From Cytobacillus firmus (GTDB lineage: Bacteria > Bacillota > Bacilli > Bacillales > Cytobacillaceae), in the NCBI RefSeq assembly GCF_023612095.1, contig NZ_CP086235.1:4225001-4288000 (forward strand): a stretch of DNA of 63,000 nt, read 5' to 3'. Under the pieces are notes generated by a model that had not been told where the DNA came from, made no database searches, and was given only the letters and a program-made list of their open reading frames with translations. Below are positions 10,029 through 19,123 of the stretch, piece by piece; positions within the stretch are counted from its first letter, which is position 1; every line of letters begins with the position of its first letter. Position numbers and translations under genes: made by a program.

Positions 10029-11242
10029 CACTTGCACACCCCCGAAAACACATCTGCAAAATGTCCGTTATGAACCAAAACGACCCGGATTCCCCTGGCA
10101 TTCGCAGAGGCTTTAAGCGCCAGTTCATCACCGGAAGGAGATTCATGCTCATTTTTGATTAAAAATATCGTCAAGGCCCCACTTTTGGACGTAAAAAATC
10201 CGGCTTTCTCGATAAGTGCTTTTGTTAATTGTGCTGTAACAATCATCAGCTGACTGTTCTGCTGCAGAAGAAAATGCTCTGCTTCAAGAACCCGGTCCAC
10301 GGTTGCTGCCGAATAATCTTTTATTTTTGCCAAATGGTGAAACAGCTGAAGCTGGTGTGCTTCTCCGCCTCTGATTGGAAAAGCTGTCCGGGCAGCTGCA
10401 GAGGTCAAAAATCCTACCTGTGCTCCTTTACGGAGAATCGACCTCACAATGGAAGCAGTAAAGGAAACGATAGCTTCAAATCGGCTATCTGGTGCACAGT
10501 CCATCAGAATGTAGACATCGTGAGATTGCCTTTGTTCAAATTCTTTGGTCATAATCTCATTTCGCTTAGCGCTGGCTTTCCAGTTAATCCAGGAAAATCT
10601 GTCTCCCGGCTGATACTCCCTGATGCCGATTGCCATGGAAGTATCTCTTTGCACCCGCTCTTTTGAAGCAGTCATTCCCTGGTCATAATGATGGGCCATA
10701 GGCTTATAAATCAGCTCTTCATACGCCGGGTAGACAATCATCCTGCTCTCAGCGGGGGCTTGTCTTTCTTTTTCTAGTAAACCGAGCAGATCACCCGTTT
10801 TAAAACGGACTGAAGCAAAAAAATGCTCTCCCCTCGGCAGACTGTTAATCTTGTATTGAATGGACATTTCCTTTTGGAACCCCGGAAACAGAAGCCGCTT
10901 TGCTTCATTTGACTTCCTGGCATGCAGGAGCTGTTCGCTCATTTCATCCTCAATGACGAGGTACAATAAAGGAAATACTGATTCTCTGCTTACCTTTAAA
11001 GTAATCACTGCCTGCTCACCCGCATTGTATTCTGTTTTCGGCAGGATCCGCTCCACTTTAACGCCGTTTAATGAATAAAACGACAGACCAAGGGCGTATA
11101 AAGCAAACGGCACAAAGCTGTAAAACAAAAACCAGCTGACAAAGCCGCCCTGGAACATGGCATACGAAAAGGTGAACAAAATAAGCAGAAATAGCACAAT
11201 CAGCTTCCAGACACCTTTCAGTGTATTTAACAGCTGTTTCAT
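10028..11242 (-). CDS. yeaD: DUF58 domain protein (YeaD family)
   Basis: A 404-residue protein with two N-terminal membrane helices (about 12-50) and a C-terminal DUF58/von Willebrand-A-like region. This carries the family signature REYQPGDRFSWINWKASAKR near residue 205 and a metal-site-like DCAPDSR segment. In many bacteria DUF58 proteins work with MoxR AAA+ ATPases and transglutaminase proteins, and here the gene sits between both. The start follows two bases after the yeaC stop with no strong ribosome site, so translation is probably coupled. The precise biochemical role is unknown. Confidence 0.85.
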   Translation of the reverse strand: MKQLLNTLKGVWKLIVLFLLILFTFSYAMFQGGFVSWFLFYSFVPFALYALGLSFYSLNGVKVERILPKTEYNAGEQAVITLKVSRESVFPLLYLVIEDEMSEQLLHARKSNEAKRLLFPGFQKEMSIQYKINSLPRGEHFFASVRFKTGDLLGLLEKERQAPAESRMIVYPAYEELIYKPMAHHYDQGMTASKERVQRDTSMAIGIREYQPGDRFSWINWKASAKRNEIMTKEFEQRQSHDVYILMDCAPDSRFEAIVSFTASIVRSILRKGAQVGFLTSAAARTAFPIRGGEAHQLQLFHHLAKIKDYSAATVDRVLEAEHFLLQQNSQLMIVTAQLTKALIEKAGFFTSKSGALTIFLIKNEHESPSGDELALKASANARGIRVVLVHNGHFADVFSGVCK

Positions 11243-11243
11243 T

Positions 11244-12200
11244 TTACTTCACTAGCCTTTGTACAGGGACAGGCACCCTGGCAATGACCCGACCCACCAC
11301 TTCTTCAGCGGTAATGCCTTCAAATTTCGCCTCTGACCTTAAGATAATTCTGTGGACAAAAACAGCAGGCGCCAAATACTGAATGTCATCCGGAAGAACA
11401 TAATCGCGTCCATACATGAACGCATAAGCCTGGGCTGCTTTCATTAATGCAATCGAACCGCGCGGACTGGCCCCTAAATACACACTGCTGTGGTTACGGG
11501 TTCCACCCGCAATTTCCACAATATAGCGTTTAATCGTTTGATCCACATGCACTTCTTTAATTTCTGTCTGCAGGGAGCGTAATTCAGCCAGATCCATTAC
11601 CGTTTCCAGATCTTCTATCGGCGGAATGCGCTGTGCCCGGTTCAAGACCTCCATTTCATCCGCAATATCCGGATAGCCCATTTTCATTTTTAAAAGGAAT
11701 CTGTCCAGCTGTGCTTCCGGAAGGGGATAGGTTCCCTCATACTCGATGGGATTTTGCGTTGCCATAACGAAGAAAGGTCTTTCAAGACGATGCGTCACTC
11801 CGTCGATGGTCACACTGCTTTCTTCCATCCCTTCAAGAAGAGCGGATTGCGTCTTGGGAGAGGTCCGGTTGATTTCGTCTGCTAAAATAATATTGCCCAT
11901 AATGGGACCAGGCTTGAACTGAAACTCCATTTCCTTCGGATTATAGATGGATACACCTGTCACATCCGAAGGCAGCAAATCAGGCGTGAACTGGATGCGT
12001 TTAAATGCAGCTCCGACTGATTTAGCCAGCGCACGAACCATCATCGTTTTCCCGACACCCGGAACATCTTCAAGCAATACATGGCCTTCCGCTAAAAGTG
12101 CCACTAGACTTAACTCTGCGACATCCCGTTTACCGATCATGACTTTTTCAATATTTCCCAATACCCTCTCAATTGCAGGGTGCATCTGATTTCGTTCCAT
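11244..12200 (-). CDS. yeaC: MoxR-family AAA+ ATPase
   Basis: A 318-residue ATPase of the MoxR group. It has Walker A (LEDVPGVGKTMMVRAL, about 45), Walker B (ILADEINR, about 105), sensor 1 (FFVMATQNP) and arginine finger regions. MoxR ATPases act as chaperone-like factors for metal-ion or VWA-containing partners; the DUF58 protein encoded directly downstream is the likely partner. GGGGAG lies upstream of the ATG at 12200. First gene of the yeaC-yeaD-yebA unit. Confidence 0.9.
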   Translation of the reverse strand: MERNQMHPAIERVLGNIEKVMIGKRDVAELSLVALLAEGHVLLEDVPGVGKTMMVRALAKSVGAAFKRIQFTPDLLPSDVTGVSIYNPKEMEFQFKPGPIMGNIILADEINRTSPKTQSALLEGMEESSVTIDGVTHRLERPFFVMATQNPIEYEGTYPLPEAQLDRFLLKMKMGYPDIADEMEVLNRAQRIPPIEDLETVMDLAELRSLQTEIKEVHVDQTIKRYIVEIAGGTRNHSSVYLGASPRGSIALMKAAQAYAFMYGRDYVLPDDIQYLAPAVFVHRIILRSEAKFEGITAEEVVGRVIARVPVPVQRLVK

Positions 12201-12349
12201 GTGAAATCTCTCCCCTTTTTCTATATCTATAATTCCACTAATTTACAATTTACCAAATTTAATTCTAACCTATTATATATTCGCTGTCGCGCTGGAAACT
12301 CCTGTGTTTTTCTCGGGATGGTTCTATCTTCTAAATGGTTTCAGAACAT

Positions 12350-12376
12350 AAATAAAGGCTGCTTCTCAGCAGCCGG
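12350..12376 (-). terminator. Terminator after the lipase-like gene
   Basis: Minus-strand stem GGCTGCT/AGCAGCC with a tight loop, followed by TTTATTTATG. It lies eight bases below the lipase stop. Confidence 0.85.
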
Positions 12377-12383
12377 AGACCAG

Positions 12384-13841
12384 TTAGTTATGTCGTTTTC
12401 CATTCTGATCTATATAAAAAGATTCGATAAGTGTTCTTTCATATGGCTTTCCATTTTCGGTAAGTCCTTTTATTTCCGTTGTCACATTGTAGACGCCTTC
12501 CTGTGGAAAATCACTGTCGGTCATGAGGCCGGGCTTTTCCCCTTTCGCTTTTTGCTGCAGCTTTTTCCCTGAAGAATCAAACCCGAAGCGGATCCATTTT
12601 GTTTTAAGGGCTTTATGACTTTTCGCAGACTTGCCCTGAAGATTATCATTTAACGGGCTGTTTAGTGTAACGGTGTATAGATACGATGCATTTGCCGGAG
12701 CCTTTAAATGCCAGCTTCCTGCTTCAGGATACTCGATTTCAAACTGGTGAATCCACGCGCCTTTGAAAAAATCGGATTCTTCTTTATGCGTTTTTCCCGT
12801 TTTATATTCTTTTCCGTCCGGACTGATTAATTTTAATGCAGACAAATTCTTTTCGCTTAAAAAAGAAACGGTTATGGAGTTTACATTATCCTCCACAGTA
12901 AACTGCTCACTTATTGCACTGACAGCTTTCCCGCCTTTTACAATCGAATGGGCGCGAGGCTTGCCGGCAGCGGCTTCTGAGCTTGGAGCTGAGAGAACTG
13001 CAGCAGGCTGAGTAATAGTGGTATAGGGCCTGAACACCGGAAATGTATAGGATCCTTCCCGAATGGTTGTATGATTCCAGCCGCCTTCCTGAACAATGGA
13101 AGCTCCAGGCAGCCGGGAATTAACTGCTGTCACAACACCATCGTTTTTTCCGTACGCGCTCAGGTATAAGCCTCCCCAGTAGGAAGCACTGCCAAATGAA
13201 CCCCATTTGGTGCCGCCAAGTGTATAATAACGATTCTTTCCAGCATTCTGATGGGAATCTGTAAGGCTTCGAAAGTATTGCATATTGCCTGTCTGCAGGG
13301 ATTCAGTTGCTTCATTATTGTTTCCGAGAAGAGCAGCAAGCCACCAGGCTGCGCTGCTGTGCGCAAGATCTGCAAGCTGGGTGCCATGATGAGGAGAGGA
13401 TAGAGAGATGACGTTTGATACATAGGGGTGGGCATTGTAATGCACAAGGGCTGTCTGAATATCCACACCGCCTTTGCTATAGCCGATGACCACCAGCTTT
13501 TTTCCGCCAAAATGATGGTACATTTCCTGAAGCTTTTCAGCCAGAATGGCACCATTCGTCCACATATCCCGGTCATGATGTAGATCAATGAAGGCTGTTT
13601 CATATCCATTTGCCAAAGCCACTTCATACATATCATTTCCTTCATGCCAGACAGCTGACGAATTATTATAGCCGTGCACAAATACAAGAGGTGATTTGGA
13701 AGGGTCAATGCTTGAAGGTGATTCTCCGGCATACCAGTAACCCGGAGTCCCGCTGTCATCACCGCCAAAGCCGCCAGCCTTCACCATACCAGGGAAAATC
13801 AGCATCATACAAAAGATCACTCCTGCCAAATGTATTTTCAA
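12384..13841 (-). CDS. Secreted lipase-like alpha/beta hydrolase
   Basis: A 485-residue exported hydrolase. An N-terminal signal peptide (hydrophobic to about residue 20, probable cleavage after MVKA) precedes the alpha/beta-hydrolase core. The core has an oxyanion-type FVHGYNN motif, the nucleophile elbow GYSKGG (Ser near 125), SSPHHGTQLA, and a candidate catalytic His in GGWNHTTIRE near 260. The C-terminal 170 residues look like beta-rich accessory domains. The start is the TTG at 13841, preceded by GGAGGG. Substrate class (lipid ester versus other ester) cannot be set from sequence. Monocistronic, with its own terminator. Confidence 0.8.
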   Translation of the reverse strand: MKIHLAGVIFCMMLIFPGMVKAGGFGGDDSGTPGYWYAGESPSSIDPSKSPLVFVHGYNNSSAVWHEGNDMYEVALANGYETAFIDLHHDRDMWTNGAILAEKLQEMYHHFGGKKLVVIGYSKGGVDIQTALVHYNAHPYVSNVISLSSPHHGTQLADLAHSSAAWWLAALLGNNNEATESLQTGNMQYFRSLTDSHQNAGKNRYYTLGGTKWGSFGSASYWGGLYLSAYGKNDGVVTAVNSRLPGASIVQEGGWNHTTIREGSYTFPVFRPYTTITQPAAVLSAPSSEAAAGKPRAHSIVKGGKAVSAISEQFTVEDNVNSITVSFLSEKNLSALKLISPDGKEYKTGKTHKEESDFFKGAWIHQFEIEYPEAGSWHLKAPANASYLYTVTLNSPLNDNLQGKSAKSHKALKTKWIRFGFDSSGKKLQQKAKGEKPGLMTDSDFPQEGVYNVTTEIKGLTENGKPYERTLIESFYIDQNGKRHN

Positions 13842-13954
13842 GCCTTTCCCTCCTTAACGGAGATCCGGACGGAAGCCCAGTCAATTTGATTTTATAATTT
13901 TCAGAATATATATTGAAGGGTATTTCGGATTAAATTTCCATTGAATTGGCAAAT

Positions 13955-13993
13955 AAAAAAAGCCACAGGAACAAGCCCCATGACTTTTTGCAG
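13955..13993 (-). terminator. Terminator after the transglutaminase lipoprotein gene
   Basis: Minus-strand A-rich flank, a nine-pair stem containing G-U pairs (AGTCATGGG with CCTGTGGCT), then TTTTTTTATTTG, immediately below the stop codon. Confidence 0.7.
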
Positions 13994-13994
13994 T

Positions 13995-15689
13995 TTAGTA
14001 TGATACACCTGTACGGTTATGAGTTTTTTCAAACTCTGCTTGATTCGGATCAAAGTATTTTTCATTGAAAGCTGCCACGAATTTATCATCCTTAATGTAT
14101 CCCGCTCCCCATGTCGGATCCATCGTAAGCCAGTTTCCATCCACCTTCACTTCAACCCAAGCATGCTTCTGCGGCCAGAATCCGCCGAAAGCAGTTCCTT
14201 CAATAAAGCGGGCTTCCATGTTGCTGGCCCGAAGCAGAGCAATGGCCAGATACGAATAATCCTGGCAGACTCCCGTTTTGGAATCAAGTGTCTTGAGCGC
14301 ACTATCATCCCAGCTGAAGTCATCTGTTTCGAGCTTATTCACATCATATGAAACGCTCTTCGCGACATAATCATAGATGGCTTTCGCCTTTTCCCTATCC
14401 CCACTTTTGCCTTCTGTCAGCTCTTGCGCCAGTTCAGTAATTTGCGGAGCATCGGACTGAACGCCTCTTGATGGAAGCAGGTCCCGCTTATCCTCGCCTG
14501 TTGACTCCACCTCAAATTTGGCAAACCCATAAAAGCGGAAATAATCACTGTTCTCTTCCTTGATTTCTGGCACACTTAGTGTGACTTCATATGTGCCGGG
14601 ACCAAACCTTAAATAAAAAGAATCATCAAACGTGAAATCTTTTACAGGGATAACATCCAGTGCTTCGTCTTCACCTTTTTTAGTGGTAATGTAAATATGA
14701 TCTGTTTCAGGACCGAATTCTGCCTGCGGTTCAATTTTTCCTTTTACAGAAAAGACACCGTCGGACTTCTCACCGCCATACTGCGGGTATTCAAGCGCCA
14801 CTCCCCGCTCCTCATATGTTTTAGAAAATTCAATTGGGCTCATCGTCCTATCAGACTCGTTGTCTATTAAAATGGTTGTGGCTGTCTGATAGTAATTTTC
14901 CCTCTCTTTGTCAGGAACGAGCACCTCAAGCTTGTGCAGGCCTTTTCCGTAGAATAACGGCACATCATAGGTGAATTTTCCATCCTTAAGCTTAATGACA
15001 TGCTTCCACATTTCTGAATCCTTATTCAGCTGTAGCATGATTGTATCGCCGTCTGTCAGACTTCCTGCTTCCCCTTTTAAATTGAATACTTCATTGCCTT
15101 TCAGATAGCTTGATTCAATGTCCAAAGTCAGCTCTGCTTCCTGGCCAAACGGAGTAAGCGTTACATCGCGCTCTGTATCCTGATTCACATTGTGTACAGT
15201 GAACGAGGCAAGATCATAATAATAATTCTCACTATCCGTGCTTGGAAGCTGAACAGTTACCTTATACTCGCCTTCCCCATTAAATAAACGGATGTTCTGC
15301 TTGAACTTCCCTTCTTTGATGGGTGCGTAGTATTCCAGATCGTTCCCTGCCGGTCCATCCTCTGTGGAACGGACCTTAATCCAGGCATAGTCTGATTTGA
15401 GATCCGTGTACTTCTCAACCTCTCCCTGCACAGCCACCTTGCCATTTGCAGCAAACTCCTTATACTCCGGATTCTTCAGAGCTGCCCCGACTTCCTCACT
15501 GTAAGAAGTCAGCTCAAGGGGTTCGAGCTCAAGTTCCTTGTTTTTCTCTTTAACCAATTTTTCATATTTGTCTTCTTCCTTTTTCTCCGCTTTGGCTTCT
15601 GAATTGCTTTCAGAGCTGCTGCAGGCTGAGAGGAAGAGGAAGCTGGTTAGTAATACAATTAATATGGTGATGGGGCTTTTTTTTTGCAT
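13995..15689 (-). CDS. Transglutaminase-like lipoprotein
   Basis: A 564-residue predicted lipoprotein. Its signal peptide ends in the lipobox LSAC (Cys about 22), followed by an acidic/Lys-rich spacer. Three beta-rich repeats follow, each with a tract like YYYDLASFTV or NYYQTATTIL (about 150-380). A C-terminal transglutaminase domain has Cys in TGVCQDYSYL, His in QKHAWVEV and Asp in TMDPTWG. It probably acts at the outer face of the membrane as a protease or crosslinking-type enzyme; the substrate is unknown. The start is the ATG at 15689 with AAAGGAGG upstream; an ATG at 15710 has no ribosome site. Confidence 0.82.
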   Translation of the reverse strand: MQKKSPITILIVLLTSFLFLSACSSSESNSEAKAEKKEEDKYEKLVKEKNKELELEPLELTSYSEEVGAALKNPEYKEFAANGKVAVQGEVEKYTDLKSDYAWIKVRSTEDGPAGNDLEYYAPIKEGKFKQNIRLFNGEGEYKVTVQLPSTDSENYYYDLASFTVHNVNQDTERDVTLTPFGQEAELTLDIESSYLKGNEVFNLKGEAGSLTDGDTIMLQLNKDSEMWKHVIKLKDGKFTYDVPLFYGKGLHKLEVLVPDKERENYYQTATTILIDNESDRTMSPIEFSKTYEERGVALEYPQYGGEKSDGVFSVKGKIEPQAEFGPETDHIYITTKKGEDEALDVIPVKDFTFDDSFYLRFGPGTYEVTLSVPEIKEENSDYFRFYGFAKFEVESTGEDKRDLLPSRGVQSDAPQITELAQELTEGKSGDREKAKAIYDYVAKSVSYDVNKLETDDFSWDDSALKTLDSKTGVCQDYSYLAIALLRASNMEARFIEGTAFGGFWPQKHAWVEVKVDGNWLTMDPTWGAGYIKDDKFVAAFNEKYFDPNQAEFEKTHNRTGVSY

Positions 15690-15742
15690 GGGGTCCTCCT
15701 TTTGTTTCATTAATTCTAAATTTACATACGTAACGTTATCCC

Positions 15743-15979
15743 TTAAAGTTTCAGAGACTCAGCTCTCTTGACCTTTACACTATCAATTATGGATAATAAT
15801 AAAATGAGCGCTCCCCACATTAGTGCCAAAACCAGGAGAACTGATCCTCCTTCTTCACTCCAGCTTGAATTGTTTATATAGAGAAATAAGATAGCTAAAA
15901 ACAACACCAAATTACTTTTCCAAAAAAATAAAAACCCTCTGTTAAATACGAATTTCTTTTGCTTTCCTTTTGCAGTCAA
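15743..15979 (-). CDS. Small membrane protein, truncated copy of the 339-residue protein's membrane tail
   Basis: 78 residues from a TTG start (15979) preceded by GGCGGAGAG. It aligns along most of its length with the C-terminal tail of the protein at 21133-22152: both have RGFxFFWKSN, LFLYIN, SWSE and a second hydrophobic segment followed by VKRAxS. It therefore corresponds to the two-helix membrane module alone, without the cytosolic adaptor-like part. It follows a 123-residue membrane gene that is itself duplicated, so this pair is a second copy of a two-gene block. It may be a functional membrane anchor or a remnant. Confidence 0.6.
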   Translation of the reverse strand: MTAKGKQKKFVFNRGFLFFWKSNLVLFLAILFLYINNSSWSEEGGSVLLVLALMWGALILLLSIIDSVKVKRAESLKL

Positions 15980-16015
15980 AATCTCTCCGCCTCTCCCGGT
16001 TATTAACGACTTGTA

Positions 16016-16387
16016 TTAGTTAAAAACAGCCATCAGACCGAAGCCTGTAAAGATAAGAAAGAGAAAGAAAAATATAGATGCCAATTTATTAAGTATAATA
16101 GGAAGCCTATTTAACATATGCTGAATATGGTAATTTATACCTGATGTAACAATAGCAATATATCTAAAACAATAGTCAAGAAAAGTCCTAGGCTGTTCAT
16201 ACACATTAACTTCATAGAGGATAATAACTAGTTTCTGAACAAAAATAGAGAAAAAGGCAAAAATAGCATTTGCCGTAATCATTAGAGCAATATAAGAACT
16301 TGGAATCGGAATATCTATCCCAGTCAGCATTAAAGAAATTAATGTCCATATTAGAAATACTGCAGTAAAGGCGATTAAATTTTTCAT
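16016..16387 (-). CDS. Small integral membrane protein, paralogue of the protein at 22195-22566
   Basis: 123 residues with about three hydrophobic segments (5-25, 33-60, 98-120). It is the same length as, and clearly related to, the protein at 22195-22566; the shared core includes GIDIPIPSSYI, NAIFAFFSIFVQ, LYEVNV and LNRLP. The ATG at 16387 has GGAAGGAG upstream; an in-frame start at 16426 does not. No known family is recognised. The two paralogues bracket the array of seven membrane genes, which suggests a role tied to the type VII toxin module, such as immunity or membrane docking. Function is unassigned. Confidence 0.65.
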   Translation of the reverse strand: MKNLIAFTAVFLIWTLISLMLTGIDIPIPSSYIALMITANAIFAFFSIFVQKLVIILYEVNVYEQPRTFLDYCFRYIAIVTSGINYHIQHMLNRLPIILNKLASIFFFLFLIFTGFGLMAVFN

Positions 16388-16432
16388 ATTATTCTCCTTC
16401 CGATAGGGAGAGACGGCTGATCTCAAAACAAA

Positions 16433-16461
16433 AGCTCTTTATAGGGGTGACCTTTAAAGAG
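16433..16461 (-). terminator. Terminator after the last array gene
   Basis: Minus-strand nine-base stem AGCTCTTTA/TAAAGAGCT followed by TTTGTTTTG. It lies just below the stop of array copy 7. Confidence 0.75.
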
Positions 16462-16492
16462 CTCATAACAAAAATAGCAGGATCTTATTATT

Positions 16493-17050
16493 CTAATCAA
16501 TCTTTGGTTCCTTTCTTTCATACCTTGCTTCTTTACTTAAACGTTCTAGATTTATCTTACGGTCCCAAACTTGCTTTGCGTGTTCATGCATATAAGGATA
16601 AATATATTGATCGACCATCATTTCATAAACTAACTCATCAAGAAGGTTATAGGTTCGGATTCTTATCTTTTTATCATCAAATGTTTGAATAACAATGTCA
16701 TTGATTAAATTTAAAGGATTTCTCACAAAACTTATATCCTGTATGTTTTTAATTGGAACAGTCCCCTTGTTCGATATCACTCTGCCACCCTCACCTGGGA
16801 TAATTTTGAATAAAATTTTCCCAGGTATAAAACCAGGCAAACTCCAAAGGGTAAGATATAAATAAAAGGGTGTAAACAAAATTCCTCCACCAAGATAGAA
16901 TAAGGAGTATTTAGAGTTAAATTTCAATCCGTTTATAATTAAGAAAACACATCCTATTAAAAAGCCTACCGTGGCTAGAAACATTAATACATAGTAGAAC
17001 TTCGAACCTTTAATTACTAGTAAACCATTTTTCTCTTGAATCATTGACAT
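16493..17050 (-). CDS. Array membrane protein, copy 7 (subtype A), putative immunity protein
   Basis: 185 residues. Layout shared by the whole array: a short polar N-terminus, two or three hydrophobic segments (about 15-75) around NSKYSLFYLGGG and YLTLWSLPGFIPGK, then a cytosolic C-terminal half. The latter has a near-invariant RNPLNLINDIVI patch, an IRTYNLL strand and a VWDRK motif. The start is ATG 17050 with TAGGAGG upstream. Its C-terminus (MMVDQYIYPYM, RYERKEPKID) groups it with copies 4 and 2. From memory the family resembles DUF5381 (B. subtilis YfjD/YfjE). Position after an LXG toxin gene suggests immunity; this is inference. Confidence 0.75.
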   Translation of the reverse strand: MSMIQEKNGLLVIKGSKFYYVLMFLATVGFLIGCVFLIINGLKFNSKYSLFYLGGGILFTPFYLYLTLWSLPGFIPGKILFKIIPGEGGRVISNKGTVPIKNIQDISFVRNPLNLINDIVIQTFDDKKIRIRTYNLLDELVYEMMVDQYIYPYMHEHAKQVWDRKINLERLSKEARYERKEPKID

Positions 17051-17082
17051 CGATTGTCCTCCTAGGTGAATCCCATAGTCAC

Positions 17083-17640
17083 CTATTCTATCTTATGTTC
17101 TTGCCTTATATAATTATCCTCTTCCCTTAACTTATCAAGATCAATTTTCCTATCCCACACCTGTCTGGCATTATCAGTCAAATATGGGAAGATGAATTGA
17201 TCAACAATAACCTGAAAATCGCCGTCATCCAGAAGGTTATAAGTGCGTATCTTTACTTTTTTATCTTCAAAGGTTTCAATGACAATATCGTTTATAAGAT
17301 TTAGTGGATTCCTTACTAAATCAATATTACGGATATTTTTGATTGAAACTTTACTCTTGTTAGTAATAACAGTGCCATGTTCCCCAGGAACAATTTTCAG
17401 CAAGATCTTTCCTGGAATAAAACCAGGCAGACTCCAGAGAGTAATATACAAATAAAAAGGAGAAAGTATTATTCCTCCACCAAGATAGAGGAAAGAATAT
17501 TTAGAATTGAATTTCAGTCCATGTATAATTAAGAAGATACATGCAAGTAAAAATCCTACTGTAGCCAAAAACATCCATACATACATGAACTTAGAACCTT
17601 TTATAATTACCGTGTCACCTTTATTCTGAATCATTGACAA
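17083..17640 (-). CDS. Array membrane protein, copy 6 (subtype B), putative immunity protein
   Basis: 185 residues from a TTG start at 17640. Same fold plan as the other array members. Diagnostic subtype-B features are DGDFQVIVDQFIFPYL and an EEDNYIRQEH tail, shared with copy 3 (19124-19675). The variable stretch between GKILLKIVPGE and IKNIRNI differs from its neighbours, while the membrane segments and the RNPLNLINDIVIETF patch hardly vary. Separated from copy 7 by only 32 bp, consistent with one transcript. Predicted to neutralise the glycine-zipper LXG toxin or a relative; not tested. Confidence 0.75.
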   Translation of the reverse strand: MSMIQNKGDTVIIKGSKFMYVWMFLATVGFLLACIFLIIHGLKFNSKYSFLYLGGGIILSPFYLYITLWSLPGFIPGKILLKIVPGEHGTVITNKSKVSIKNIRNIDLVRNPLNLINDIVIETFEDKKVKIRTYNLLDDGDFQVIVDQFIFPYLTDNARQVWDRKIDLDKLREEDNYIRQEHKIE

Positions 17641-17751
17641 ACTATACTCACCCCTTGGACCCGGCAGAGAAAGAGAGATTCACACATAGACGTTATTCAG
17701 CCTTTGGTTCTTGCCTCTCATAATTAGCCTGCTGCCGAAGATTCTCCAGGT

Positions 17752-18246
17752 TTATTTTTCGATCCCAAACTTTTTTGCACTTTCAGTCATATGAGGATAT
17801 ATATATTGGTCAACTATTATCTGATAGCGAAAATCACCAATCAGGTTATACGTGCGAATTTTAAACTTTTTATCATTGAAGGTTTCAATAACAATATCAT
17901 TAATTAAATTTAATGGATTCCTTACAAGATCGATGTTTCGAATATCCTTAATTGGAACTGTGCCTTTTTTTGATTTAATCACACCTTTTTCTCCGGGGAT
18001 AATGGACAGCAAGGTTTTACACTGGATTAGGCCTGGTAAATTCCAAAGGGTGATATAGGGATAAAAAGGAGTGAAAATTATTCCACCGCCAAGATAGAAT
18101 AAAGAATATTTAGAGTCAAACTTCAATCCGTGAACAATTAGAAAGATACAGGCTATTAAAAAACCTGCAGTAGCAAGAGACACCAAAATATACATGATGT
18201 TTGATCCTTGTACCCATATGGTATGTTGTTTTTTTGAGTTTGACAA
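17752..18246 (-). CDS. Array membrane protein, copy 5 (subtype C), C-terminus frameshifted
   Basis: 164 residues from a TTG at 18246 (GGAGG upstream), ending abnormally in KKFGIEK. Adding one A in the run at 17771-17776 restores the family ending KVWDRK and then a 20-residue tail that stays open to a stop at 17693. The T run here has six bases; the sister copy 1 (20529-21026) has seven. Subtype C is marked by IWVQG or a like N-terminus, FDSKYSLFYLGGG and FRYQIIVDQYIYPHM. It lacks only the last part of the cytosolic domain, so it may still be functional, phase-variable, or a sequencing error. Confidence 0.65.
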   Translation of the reverse strand: MSNSKKQHTIWVQGSNIMYILVSLATAGFLIACIFLIVHGLKFDSKYSLFYLGGGIIFTPFYPYITLWNLPGLIQCKTLLSIIPGEKGVIKSKKGTVPIKDIRNIDLVRNPLNLINDIVIETFNDKKFKIRTYNLIGDFRYQIIVDQYIYPHMTESAKKFGIEK

Positions 18247-18396
18247 TAAGCGCTATCCCTCCTTTTATCTCAAATCAAATGAATTTCTAGTCAGGGTTAA
18301 TTTGCAACTAATCACTGTTGGACTAGCTTAAGTCTCAATTATTCTTCTTTTATCTATCCATGCCGTATTCTTCAATACAAAATTAATTACCCTTCA

Positions 18397-18933
18397 TTAG
18401 TCTATCTTTAACTCTTGGCGCAATATTTCCAGATTTACTTTTCGATCCCAAACTTTCCTTGTATTTTCAGTCATATAAGGATAAAGATACTTATCTACAA
18501 TCATTTCATAATCCATTTCAGCAAGGAGGTTATAAGTACGAATCCTGAACTTTTTATCATTAAAAGTTTCAATGATAATATCATTTATTAAGTTTAAAGG
18601 ATTTCTGACTAAGTTAATATTTTGTATATTTTTGATTGAAATCTCCTTTCTTTTCAAAATTAACTTTCCATCTTCTCCTGGAATTATTGAAAACAGGACT
18701 TTCCCAGGAATAAGGCCAGGCAAACTCCAGAGAGTGAGATATAGGTAGAAGGGAGTTAAGACAATTCCTCCCCCAAGATATATAAAGGAGTATTTTGAGT
18801 TGAATTTTAGACCATGTGTTATTAAGAAAATACATGCAATTAAAAACCCTACAGTTGCCAAAAGCATCCAAACATACATAAACTTTGAACCTTTAATAAC
18901 TATTCTTTCATCTTTTTCTTCAATCATTGACAA
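18397..18933 (-). CDS. Array membrane protein, copy 4 (subtype A), putative immunity protein
   Basis: 178 residues from the TTG at 18933, which has GGGGGAG six bases upstream and sits in the TTG-TC(A/C)-ATG context seen in copies 2 and 6. An ATG at 18948 is also in frame but lies within the ribosome site. Shares the array plan, with an unusual basic stretch (ILKRKEISIKNIQNI) after the membrane segments and a short tail (ILRQELKID). It stands a little apart, with about 150 bp of non-coding sequence on each side. Putative immunity role by context only. Confidence 0.72.
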   Translation of the reverse strand: MSMIEEKDERIVIKGSKFMYVWMLLATVGFLIACIFLITHGLKFNSKYSFIYLGGGIVLTPFYLYLTLWSLPGLIPGKVLFSIIPGEDGKLILKRKEISIKNIQNINLVRNPLNLINDIIIETFNDKKFRIRTYNLLAEMDYEMIVDKYLYPYMTENTRKVWDRKVNLEILRQELKID

Positions 18934-19123
18934 GAGAAACTCCCCCATTATTCTTATAAAAGGACTTTGTTAGACAAAGAACAAACTGAATGCTAATCGA
19001 AGATCCGCCATAGCGATAATATTGCCTCATTATAAGTGATGGTAACTAATGTATCTTGCTGTATTCTTCAGACTTCTCATGAAATATAACCCCGGCAAGC
19101 CAGCCCAGAATTGTGTTCTATAC